Below, piece after piece: positions 1 through 5,019 of a stretch of DNA of 5,019 bases (position 1 is the stretch's first letter; the number at the start of each line of letters is the position of its first letter). The stretch is taken from the NCBI GenBank assembly GCA_947304365.1, contig CAMZAY010000098.1, forward strand, positions 1 through 5,019, written 5' to 3'. The notes beneath the pieces are model-generated. The model made no database searches. It saw only the letters and a program-made list of their open reading frames with translations, and was not told the origin of the DNA. The DNA is from an uncultured Clostridia bacterium. Its GTDB lineage: Bacteria; Bacillota; Clostridia; Christensenellales; CAG-138. The position numbers and the translations under genes were made by a program.

Positions 1-53
1 GCCTTCCCCTGGGGGAAGGGGGACCGAAACGCCTGCGTTTCGGTGGATGAGGG
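1..53. repeat. REP-like double-hairpin intergenic element (left side may be cut)
   Basis: Two perfect inverted repeats lie back to back. CCTTCCCC at 2-9 pairs with GGGGAAGG at 12-19, and ACCGAAACGC at 23-32 pairs with GCGTTTCGGT at 35-44, each with a two-base nominal loop. A short GGATGAGGG tail (45-53) follows and leads straight into the heptamer array. The element lies downstream of the last minus-strand gene. Paired G/C-rich palindromes of this look resemble dispersed intergenic repeats I recall from gut Clostridia genomes; that link is from memory, not a search. No U-tract follows either hairpin on the visible strand, so it is not a classical intrinsic terminator, although it could protect mRNA 3' ends. 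The unit may extend beyond base 1. Confidence 0.7.
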
Positions 54-54
54 A

Positions 55-82
55 TAATTGCTAATTGCTAATTGCTAATTGC
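55..82. repeat. Heptanucleotide tandem repeat, (TAATTGC)x4
   Basis: Four exact copies of TAATTGC occur at 55-61, 62-68, 69-75 and 76-82. A degenerate fifth copy (TGATTGT, 83-89) carries two mismatches. The array joins the double-hairpin element to the 3' end of the ATP-grasp gene and encodes that gene's last residues and its TAG stop (68-70). Because seven is not a multiple of three, the array has TAA in all three plus frames (55, 62, 69) and TAG in all three minus frames (complements of CTA at 61-63, 68-70 and 75-77). Copy number could vary by replication slippage, which is inference. Confidence 0.9.
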
Positions 83-898
83 TGATTGTATCGATCTCGT
101 AATCTCCTCCACGTGCCTTTCCGCGGGGTCGACGTCGGTGTAGATATACAGCATCCTTGCGCCGACGGGATCCTCGATCTCGTTGAGCAGGGCTTTATCG
201 CCGTCGCGGATGACGTCGACGCCCGCGTAATCGAGGGGCAGAACGGAGCAGACGGCGTTCACTATCGCCGTTTCGTCCTCCTTCAATTCGCCGACGGGCA
301 CGGTTCTCGCGCTGCCGCCGAGGGAAAAATTACTGCGGAAATCCCCGCCCGACTCGCGCAGCATCGCCGCCGCGGGCTTCCCGCCGATCACGTAAACGCG
401 CATATCGCGTCCGTGAGCGTCGGCAAAGGGCTGCACGACGCTTTTTTCGGGGTGCGCCTCGCGGTAGGCTTCAAGCTCTTCCGGGGTGCGGATCAGCGTA
501 ACGCCGCTGCCTCCGTGCCCGCCCGCTGGCTTCGCCACGAAGGGGTAATCGAGCTGCGGCTCCGCTTCGGTCAGGAGGCGCGTTTCGAGCATCGGCGCCG
601 CGCCGTGGAGCCTTTCGTAGGTAAGGAGCTTGTCGTTCGCGGTCTCGGTCACGATCGAGGGGTTCGATACCCGGAGCCCCCCTTCCTCAAGGAACCGGGC
701 GAGCAGCGCGTCGCGTCCGCGGTCGATGACGAACGCCCCGTCCGAGACGAGGTCGAACACCGCCTCCCGCGGGAGCCTGTCGGTTATCACGAGCGATGGC
801 GCGAGGGAGCGCCTTCTGATCGCGGCAAAGTATTTCCCGATGAGCACGCCGTTCCTTTCGGCGTCGCTTTTTTTGTAGAGGATATAAGCTTTTTTCAT
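68..898 (-). CDS. RimK-like ATP-grasp ligase, E-x-E variant
   Basis: This 276-residue protein has an ATP-grasp fold like RimK-type carboxylate-amine ligases, which activate a carboxylate as an acyl-phosphate and join it to an amine. The N-terminal part (about 1-85) would be the pre-ATP-grasp domain. The ATP-binding part shows K123 with a glycine-rich loop GGHGGSGV (126-133), GRDMRV (163-168), GDFRSNFSLGGS (185-196) and GVDVI with D228. The last metal-ligand motif reads N-E-I-E-D (239-243), with Glu242 where RimK has Asn in E-x-N. The chosen ATG overlaps the upstream gene's stop as ATGA and lies 10 bases from AAAGG (909-913); a GTG two codons earlier would be only 4 bases from it. The C-terminal residues and the stop fall in a heptamer repeat. 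Family is clear; the substrate is unknown. It is probably cytoplasmic, since no signal peptide or membrane segment is seen. Confidence 0.88.
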   Translation of the reverse strand: MKKAYILYKKSDAERNGVLIGKYFAAIRRRSLAPSLVITDRLPREAVFDLVSDGAFVIDRGRDALLARFLEEGGLRVSNPSIVTETANDKLLTYERLHGAAPMLETRLLTEAEPQLDYPFVAKPAGGHGGSGVTLIRTPEELEAYREAHPEKSVVQPFADAHGRDMRVYVIGGKPAAAMLRESGGDFRSNFSLGGSARTVPVGELKEDETAIVNAVCSVLPLDYAGVDVIRDGDKALLNEIEDPVGARMLYIYTDVDPAERHVEEITRSIQSAISN

Positions 899-1770
899 TC
901 GCACGAGGCCTTTATATGCGCGATTATCTCATCCGCGGCGTTCACGCCGGTGCAGTCGTAAATGGACTTGAAATGGGCGTTGGAGTTGACCTCGCACAGG
1001 AGCCTTTCCCCGTTTTCGCCGTAAAGTATGTCGACGCCGCAGAAGTCGAGTCCGAGAAGCTCCGCCGTTTTAACGGCGAGCGCGGCCTCCTCCTCAGTGG
1101 GGGTATGCGCGCGCATGGAGCCGCCGTTCGATATGTTGGCGCGAAAATCGCCGTTGGGGTTCCAACGCTCCATGGCGGCGATCACCCGCCCGCCGACGAC
1201 GTTCACCCTTATGTCGCGCCCGGCGCTCGGGGCGATGAACTCCTGGAATATCGCCCTTTTCCCGCCAATGCGGGCAAGGATCCGCTTCGCCTCCCCGGGA
1301 TCGTGCGCGAGGAACACCTGCTGACCGAACGAGCCGCAGGCCTCCTTTATCACGAGCGGCGCGCCCAAAACGCCGAACAGGCGGTCGACGAACGCCGTGT
1401 CGGTATAGCCGATGTTCTCGTAAGTGAAGGGCGCCGAGTAGGTCTTCGGCATGGGAACGAGCCCGTCGAGCGCGATGTGCATCAGCGCCTTATCGTCGCA
1501 GAGCTCTATCGCGCGGGCGGAGTTGAATACCCTTAACCCCCGCTTTTCGAGCATGCTCGCAAGGCGCACGTCCTTATCGTAAAAGAGGACGAAATCGGGC
1601 GTTTCCTCCGGTAAAATATCGAAGCCCCCGCCCATGGAGGGCAGAAGCTCGTCGTTTGTATATACGGACAGCCCCACCGAGAGCCGCTCTGCGGAATCCA
1701 GAAAGCGGGCGGTGAGATCCGTGAATTTTGTCGTGTTCAGGAATCGGTTTACAACAAGAAAGCCGTGCAT
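895..1770 (-). CDS. RimK-like ATP-grasp ligase, canonical E-x-N
   Basis: This 291-residue RimK-family ATP-grasp protein is predicted to form an amide bond using ATP and Mg2+. After an N-terminal domain starting MHGFLVVNRFLN, the ATP-grasp core shows IKEACGSFGQQV (141-152, K142 as the likely ATP-binding lysine), QEF (176-178), GRDIRV (184-189), GDFRANISNGGS (207-218), GVDIL (245-249, D247), and E260-V-N262, the standard metal ligands. The ATG at 1770 was chosen because GGGAAAGG (1779-1786) sits 8 bases upstream and the N-terminus then begins at a typical first strand. A TTG at 1797 would add nine residues and has no comparable site. Only 23 bases separate it from the upstream gene, and it overlaps the next ATP-grasp gene by 4 bases, so translational coupling is likely. 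The substrate is unknown: RimK relatives add glutamate to proteins or cofactors, or build small peptides. Confidence 0.88.
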   Translation of the reverse strand: MHGFLVVNRFLNTTKFTDLTARFLDSAERLSVGLSVYTNDELLPSMGGGFDILPEETPDFVLFYDKDVRLASMLEKRGLRVFNSARAIELCDDKALMHIALDGLVPMPKTYSAPFTYENIGYTDTAFVDRLFGVLGAPLVIKEACGSFGQQVFLAHDPGEAKRILARIGGKRAIFQEFIAPSAGRDIRVNVVGGRVIAAMERWNPNGDFRANISNGGSMRAHTPTEEEAALAVKTAELLGLDFCGVDILYGENGERLLCEVNSNAHFKSIYDCTGVNAADEIIAHIKASCE

Positions 1771-1793
1771 GTGAACTGCCTTTCCCGGTCTTA

Positions 1794-2543
1794 TCAATAG
1801 CGCTTTGCAACGCTCCTCGGGACTATGTTGCAGTCCCAGTAGACGAGCATGCCCTCAAGCTTTTGGGCAAGCCTTATCGCGCGGACGGTCACTGCGTCGA
1901 TCTCGTCCTGCTTAAGGGTCGAGATGCGGTAGACGACGACGCCGTTCGGCAGCTCCGATTCGGTATTGAACTCCGGCGCGCCGATGGCGTACCCCGCGCG
2001 GCGGGCGCTCTCCTCAAAGAGGAGGCGCTGCTGCTCCGTGCGGAAGGTAAGGTGTATGTTGATGCGCCTTGCCGCATCGGTATTGTCGCCGATCGAGCGG
2101 AGCTTTTCGACCTGCTCGCGGTTTTTGACGGTCTGATACTTCACCTCGTTGGGATAGAGGAGCTGGAAATAGGTCGCCCAGTCGGGCTCCCGCTTCCCGC
2201 CGACGCGGCAGAGCAGCTTTTTCTCCCTGACGGAGATCGCCTTCAAAACGTCGTACTCCTCCTTCGAGGCGGTGTAGAAATAATACTGGCGCATGCTGCC
2301 CATCTCCACGAACCCGGCGGGGGTGACCTTTATCTTCCGGCTGCATTTCCGGCTCAAGGCCGCGGCGCGGCGGATATCCTTCGCAGAGAGGGGTTTTTCG
2401 TCGATCGTCTGGCAGCAGAAATAGACCAGGAGCGGATGACTTTCGTCCGGCGCGGTGCGGTAGAAGCTCAGCTCCACGCCGAAATACGCGTCCTCCCCGT
2501 CAAGCTTCCAGTTGTATTCGAGCCATGAAGACCGCTTTGCCAT
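1794..2543 (-). CDS. DUF695/RraB-like two-domain protein
   Basis: This 249-residue, probably cytoplasmic protein combines two recognisable parts. Residues about 7-135 fit DUF695: W7-x2-Y10, a central beta-rich stretch, then the signature DWATYFQLLYP at 121-131. After N141 and a GD pair (152-153) comes R160-x3-H164-x-T-F, which leads into an RraB-like domain (about 165-242) with F-R-T-E, a central G184-Y, VVVYRIS (202-208), a DEID helix (213-216) and YWDCNIV (235-241) where RraB usually has a YDGWET-like end. E. coli RraB is a protein inhibitor of RNase E. Whether this homologue touches an RNase is not shown, and DUF695 has no assigned activity. It starts 10 bases after the alaS stop; its AAAGGG (2550-2555) overlaps that stop codon and lies 6 bases from the ATG, so co-transcription with alaS is very likely. 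Family assignment is from remembered motifs. Confidence 0.8.
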   Translation of the reverse strand: MAKRSSWLEYNWKLDGEDAYFGVELSFYRTAPDESHPLLVYFCCQTIDEKPLSAKDIRRAAALSRKCSRKIKVTPAGFVEMGSMRQYYFYTASKEEYDVLKAISVREKKLLCRVGGKREPDWATYFQLLYPNEVKYQTVKNREQVEKLRSIGDNTDAARRINIHLTFRTEQQRLLFEESARRAGYAIGAPEFNTESELPNGVVVYRISTLKQDEIDAVTVRAIRLAQKLEGMLVYWDCNIVPRSVAKRY

Positions 2544-2553
2544 AATGATCCCT

Positions 2554-4344
2554 TTATTCGAGGACGGCCTTTATCCTGCGAACGCCGGACGAGGACGCCT
2601 CCTCCTTCTTGATCTTGAATACGCCGAGCTCGCCCGTGCGGTTCGCGTGCGGGCCGCCGCACATCTCGCAGGAGTATTCGCCCATCGTGTAGACCTTTAC
2701 GAGCTCGCCGTACTTCTTCTCGAAAACGCCGATGGCGCCCTTCGCCTTCGCTTCGGGCACGGTCATTTCCTCGCAGGTGATCTCAACGTCCGCCTTTATC
2801 GCGTCGTTGACGTATTTTTCGACCTCCTTCAGCTCCTCCGGAGTGACCTTCCTGGGGAAGGAGAAGTCGAAGCGGAGCCTTTCGGGGGTGATGTTCGAGC
2901 CGCGCTGGAATATGTTCTCGTCATTGAGCACCTTGCGAAGCCCCGCCTGCAGAAGGTGCGTCGCGGTGTGGAGCTTGGTGGTCGCTTCGGAATGATCGGC
3001 AAGACCGCCCTTGAACTTCTGCTCCGCGCCGGCTCTCGATTTCGCCTGATGCTCGGCAAACGCCGCCTTGTAGCCCTCCACGTCGACGGTGAGCCCGTTC
3101 TCCTTGGCAAGCTCCTCGGTGAACTCCACGGGGAAGCCGAACGTGTCGAACAGATGGAACGCGGTTACGCCGTCGATCCTGCCGTCGGGGAAGGAGGTCT
3201 TGATGCGCTCGAACTCCTTCGTGCCCTGCTTCAGGGTGCGCTGGAACTTCTGCTCCTCGGCGTCGAGCTCCGCGATAACGCGCGCGCGGTTGTCGTTAAG
3301 CTCGGGATAGATCCCGCCGTAGGTCTCTATGACCGCCTCCGCGACCTTCGAAATGCTCATTTCCGGCATGCCGAGCTGCATCGCGTAGCGTATGGCGCGC
3401 CTGATTATGCGGCGGAGTATGTACCCCTGATCGACGTTCGACGGGGTGACGCCGCGCTGGTCGCCCAGCATGAACGCCGCCGTCCTCATATGGTCGGCGA
3501 TTATGCGGAAGGCCTTTGTGACCTCGGGCGAGTCGCCGTAGTTTTTGCCGGAAAGCTCGCTTATTTTGGCGAGTATGCCGGTGAACGCGTCGGTATCGTA
3601 AACGGTGGGCACGCCCTGGAGCGTCGCAACGGTGCGCTCGAGACCCATGCCGGTGTCGACGTTCTTCTGGGCAAGGGGCTCGTATTTCCCGTCCGCCGTC
3701 TTGTTGTACTGCATGAAGACGTCGTTCCAGATCTCAAGATATTTGCCGCAGTCGCACCCGGGGAAGCAGTCTTCGCCGCAGGGCTCCTTGCCGGTGTCGA
3801 TGAACATCTCCGTATCGGGACCGCAGGGACCGGTCTGACCGGCGGGTCCCCACCAGTTATGCTTGCGCCCGAGGTAGAATATGTGCGAGGGATCGGCGCC
3901 CATCTCGACCCAGCGGTCGTGCGCCTCCTCGTCGCGGGGAAGCCCTTCCTCGCCCGCGAAGCAGGTGAAATAGAGCTTGTCCTTGTCGATCCCGAGCCAT
4001 TCCTCGCCGGTCAGGAATTCCCAGCTCCAGGCGATGGCTTCCTTCTTGAAATAATCGCCGAGCGACCAGTTGCCCAGCATCTCGAAGAAGGTGCAGTGGC
4101 TCGCGTCGCCGACCTCGTCTATATCGCCGGTGCGGACGCATTTCTGCACGTCCGCAAGGCGGGCGCCCGCGGGATGCTTCGCGCCGAGAAGATACGGCAC
4201 GAGGGGATGCATGCCCGCCATGGTGAACAGCGCGGAGGGATCGTTCTCGGGAACGAGGGATGAGGAGGAGATTATCGCGTGGCCCCTCTCCCTGAAAAAG
4301 CGGAGATAAAGCTCGCGAAGCTCGGCAGTCGTAAGGTTTTTCAT
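2554..4344 (-). CDS. alaS: alanyl-tRNA synthetase, compact form without C-Ala
   Basis: This enzyme activates alanine with ATP, charges tRNA-Ala and hydrolyses mischarged Ser/Gly-tRNA-Ala in the cytoplasm. The 596-residue protein has class II motif 1 near 40-54 (FTMAGMHPLVPYLLG), motif 2 near 83-104 (HCTFFEMLGNWSLGDYF), GPCGPDTEM (172-180), EIWNDVFMQY (204-213) and motif 3 GMGLERT (232-238). The tRNA-recognition helical domain follows to about 440. The editing domain keeps H459-x3-H463 and C562-x3-H566, the zinc and editing ligands. The protein ends soon after, at VRRIKAVLE, so the C-Ala (DHHA1) domain is absent. The beta-barrel linker normally between recognition and editing domains is absent too: the first editing His lies about 105 residues earlier than in E. 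coli AlaRS. Cys189, 193, 197 and 199 form a cluster that may bind zinc. The ATG at 4344 is chosen because an upstream in-frame ATG at 4434 overlaps the promoter -35. I recall a CDD subfamily of about this size, so this is probably a natural short form. Confidence 0.97.
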   Translation of the reverse strand: MKNLTTAELRELYLRFFRERGHAIISSSSLVPENDPSALFTMAGMHPLVPYLLGAKHPAGARLADVQKCVRTGDIDEVGDASHCTFFEMLGNWSLGDYFKKEAIAWSWEFLTGEEWLGIDKDKLYFTCFAGEEGLPRDEEAHDRWVEMGADPSHIFYLGRKHNWWGPAGQTGPCGPDTEMFIDTGKEPCGEDCFPGCDCGKYLEIWNDVFMQYNKTADGKYEPLAQKNVDTGMGLERTVATLQGVPTVYDTDAFTGILAKISELSGKNYGDSPEVTKAFRIIADHMRTAAFMLGDQRGVTPSNVDQGYILRRIIRRAIRYAMQLGMPEMSISKVAEAVIETYGGIYPELNDNRARVIAELDAEEQKFQRTLKQGTKEFERIKTSFPDGRIDGVTAFHLFDTFGFPVEFTEELAKENGLTVDVEGYKAAFAEHQAKSRAGAEQKFKGGLADHSEATTKLHTATHLLQAGLRKVLNDENIFQRGSNITPERLRFDFSFPRKVTPEELKEVEKYVNDAIKADVEITCEEMTVPEAKAKGAIGVFEKKYGELVKVYTMGEYSCEMCGGPHANRTGELGVFKIKKEEASSSGVRRIKAVLE

Positions 4345-4347
4345 ATC

Positions 4348-4387
4348 AAAGGGACGTCCTTTCGTAAAGGGGGGCTCGAGCCCGCCC
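4348..4387 (-). promoter_or_regulatory. alaS 5' leader with two hairpins, one sequestering the SD
   Basis: Read on the minus strand, the leader first has a GC-rich hairpin. The perfect 12-base palindrome GGGCTCGAGCCC (4372-4383) can be extended by three G-C pairs across one bulged base (4369-4371 with 4385-4387). Nearer the start codon, AAAGG (4358-4362) can pair with CCTTT (4348-4352) around a 5-base loop. This would hide the alaS Shine-Dalgarno sequence AAAGGA (4357-4362), which lies 12 bases from the ATG. Only three U residues follow the first hairpin, so an attenuator is doubtful. E. coli AlaRS is known to repress its own promoter by binding a palindrome near it; a similar role here is only a guess. 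Confidence 0.45.
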
Positions 4388-4404
4388 GCATATTTGATCA
4401 TTTT

Positions 4405-4434
4405 ATTATAAAACAAAAGGAAGGGGTTTGTCAA
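4405..4434 (-). promoter_or_regulatory. Sigma-A/sigma-70-type promoter of the alaS operon
   Basis: On the minus strand, TTGACA (4429-4434) and TATAAT (4405-4410) are perfect consensus hexamers separated by 18 bases. Transcription would begin near 4398, giving a leader of about 54 bases before the alaS ATG at 4344. That is too short for a T-box riboswitch. No other convincing promoter was seen ahead of the three downstream minus-strand genes, whose spacing supports one operon of four genes. Confidence 0.88.
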
Positions 4435-4448
4435 ATACTATGGACAAA
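4427..4448. repeat. Inverted repeat TTTGTC-N10-GACAAA across both -35 boxes
   Basis: The arms TTTGTC (4427-4432) and GACAAA (4443-4448) are exact reverse complements around a 10-base centre, symmetric between the two divergent promoters. Much of the symmetry follows from two TTGACA-like boxes placed back to back, so it may have no function of its own. An operator for a dimeric regulator controlling both directions remains possible. Confidence 0.4.
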
Positions 4449-4469
4449 ACGGGCGTTATTTGGTATAAT
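4441..4469 (+). promoter_or_regulatory. Sigma-A/sigma-70-type promoter of ybaB-recR
   Basis: TGGACA (4441-4446, five of six consensus bases) is separated by 17 bases from a perfect TATAAT (4464-4469), which is preceded by TGG and so forms an extended -10. Transcription should start near 4476, leaving a leader of about 31 bases before the ybaB ATG. The -35 lies only 6 bases from the -35 of the divergent alaS promoter, so two polymerases could hardly occupy both at once. Confidence 0.88.
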
Positions 4470-4488
4470 GAACGGCGATAACAAACCG

Positions 4489-4494
4489 AAAGGA
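4489..4494 (+). promoter_or_regulatory. Ribosome binding site of ybaB
   Basis: AAAGGA lies 12 bases before the ATG at 4507, somewhat farther than usual. The alaS site has the same hexamer at the same 12-base distance, so this spacing seems tolerated here. It supports the start at 4507 over the in-frame ATG at 4468, which lies inside the -10 box. Confidence 0.8.
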
Positions 4495-4506
4495 CATAAA
4501 ATAAAC

Positions 4507-4839
4507 ATGGCAAGAGGCGGATTCCCCGGCATGGGCGGAAATATGCAGCAGATGATGATGAAGGCGCAGAAGATGCAGCAGGACATCCAGCGCGTTCAGG
4601 AGGAGGTCGGCAATCAGGAGCTCGAGTATTCCGCCGGCGGCGGCGCGGTCAAGGTGACGATCTACGGCCGCAAGGAGCTTAAAAGCATAGAGATAGCGCC
4701 CGAGTGCGTCGATCCCGACGACGTGGAGATGCTCCAGGACCTCATCATCGCGGCGGTGAACGGCGCGATAGCCCTCGCCGAAGAGACCATGACGAAGGAA
4801 ATGAACAAGGTCACCGGCGGCCTCAACTTAGGCTTCTGA
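4507..4839 (+). CDS. ybaB: YbaB/EbfC family nucleoid-associated protein
   Basis: This small 110-residue cytoplasmic protein belongs to the YbaB/EbfC (YaaK) family, dimers that bind DNA and associate with the nucleoid. The sequence shows the typical Gly/Met-rich start MARGGFPGMGGNMQQMMMKAQ, a long first helix (about 11-38, MQQDIQRVQEEV), the family's central strands with GGGAVKVTIYGRKELKSIEI (44-63), then P-x2-V-D-P-D-D-V-E-M-L-Q-D-L (65-79) and a C-terminal helix of N-x-A-x2-L-A-E-E-T type ending with a Gly-rich LNLGF tail. Length is normal for the family. It has its own promoter about 40 bases upstream and overlaps the recR start by one base, the conserved ybaB-recR pairing. dnaX, which often precedes this pair, is not adjacent: alaS lies divergently instead. 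Confidence 0.96.
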   Translation: MARGGFPGMGGNMQQMMMKAQKMQQDIQRVQEEVGNQELEYSAGGGAVKVTIYGRKELKSIEIAPECVDPDDVEMLQDLIIAAVNGAIALAEETMTKEMNKVTGGLNLGF

Positions 4840-5019
4840 TGAGCACGCCCGCACTTGAAAACCTTGTCGCAAGGCTCAACCGCCTGCCCGGCATAGGCAT
4901 AAAGACGGCGCAAAGGCTCGCCTACCATATCCTGAGCCTCCCGGAGGAGGAGGTCGCGGGGCTCGCCTCCGCGCTGACGGAAGCTAAGCAGCGCATCCGC
5001 TATTGCCCCGTCTGCGGGA
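4839..5019 (+). CDS. recR: Recombination mediator RecR, N-terminal part (cut by window end)
   Basis: The first 60 codons of RecR are present and the frame runs off the right edge. RecR acts with RecO (and RecF) to load RecA on SSB-coated DNA during gap and break repair, and forms a ring-shaped clamp. Visible features are the N-terminal helix-hairpin-helix with LPGIGIKTAQRLAYHIL (16-32) and the first half of the zinc finger, Cys56-Pro-Val-Cys59. The second cysteine pair, the Toprim domain and the C-terminus lie outside. The start ATG shares its A with the ybaB stop (TGATG), so translation is probably coupled. Full-length relatives are about 200 residues. Confidence 0.97.
   Translation, partial: MSTPALENLVARLNRLPGIGIKTAQRLAYHILSLPEEEVAGLASALTEAKQRIRYCPVCG

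Noticed and set aside
2..44. Rho-independent terminator for the minus-strand operon
   Set aside because: Strong stems but no U-tract follows within the window; it cannot be excluded if the T-run lies left of base 1.
55..89. CRISPR array
   Set aside because: Seven-base units are directly abutting, without spacers.
86..961. Plus-strand open frame (291 codons) opposite the last ATP-grasp gene
   Set aside because: Antisense shadow; the ATP-grasp motifs are on the minus strand.
1771..1793. Precursor peptide gene for a graspetide-type pathway
   Set aside because: Gaps between the minus-strand genes are at most 23 bases, and no small coding frame with its own ribosome site was found.
1771..1797. 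TTG start for the first ATP-grasp protein
   Set aside because: The ATG at 1770 has GGGAAAGG at 8 bases, while the nine extra residues do not resemble the family N-terminus.
1728..2528. Plus-strand open frame (266 codons) opposite the DUF695/RraB gene
   Set aside because: Antisense shadow without a ribosome site or recognisable domain; the minus strand carries family motifs and operon spacing.
2512..4263. Long plus-strand open frame (583 codons) opposite alaS
   Set aside because: It is the antisense shadow of a strongly biased GC-rich gene; its translation shows low-complexity Leu/Val/Glu/Arg runs and no family motif, while the minus strand is unmistakably AlaRS.
4345..4434. N-terminal extension of AlaRS by 30 residues
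   Set aside because: The upstream ATG coincides with the -35 box, ahead of the predicted transcription start; the conserved N-terminus begins at 4344.
4279..4506. N-terminal extension of ybaB by 76 in-frame codons
   Set aside because: It runs through the divergent promoters and into alaS; the YbaB N-terminus and a ribosome site fit the ATG at 4507.

Overview
The window looks like chromosomal DNA of a fairly GC-rich Bacillota (Clostridia-like, plausibly an uncultured gut lineage). The grounds are consensus sigma-A-type promoters, AAAGG-type ribosome binding sites, a ybaB-recR pair, RimK-type ATP-grasp proteins of a kind common in Clostridia, and a two-hairpin intergenic repeat that resembles repeats I remember from gut Clostridia. 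The taxonomic placement is inference, because no rRNA or other marker is complete here.

Layout: two divergent transcription units leave a compact promoter region around 4400-4470. To the left, on the minus strand, four genes lie head to tail with tiny gaps or overlaps: a compact alanyl-tRNA synthetase (2554-4344), a DUF695/RraB-like protein (1794-2543), and two different RimK-like ATP-grasp ligases (895-1770 and 68-898). The last gene runs into a heptanucleotide tandem repeat that supplies its stop codon, followed by two strong hairpins at the left edge. To the right, on the plus strand, ybaB (4507-4839) overlaps the start of recR by one base (TGATG). recR is cut by the window end after 60 codons.

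Function: alaS charges tRNA-Ala. YbaB is a nucleoid-associated DNA-binding protein, and RecR acts with RecO/RecF in recombinational repair. The two ATP-grasp proteins should make an amide or peptide-like bond using ATP, but their substrates cannot be read from the sequence. The DUF695/RraB protein is recognisable as a family but has no assigned role in this setting.

Most noteworthy points: the 596-residue AlaRS lacks both the beta-barrel linker ahead of the editing domain and the C-terminal C-Ala domain, yet keeps all catalytic and editing motifs. The two adjacent ATP-grasp proteins differ at a metal-ligand position (E-V-N in one, E-I-E in the other). The alaS leader is short, has no room for a T-box, and can fold its own Shine-Dalgarno sequence into a hairpin. 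The heptamer array carries stop codons in all three frames on both strands. I found no CRISPR array, transposase, tRNA or rRNA gene, and nothing I would call an entirely new system.
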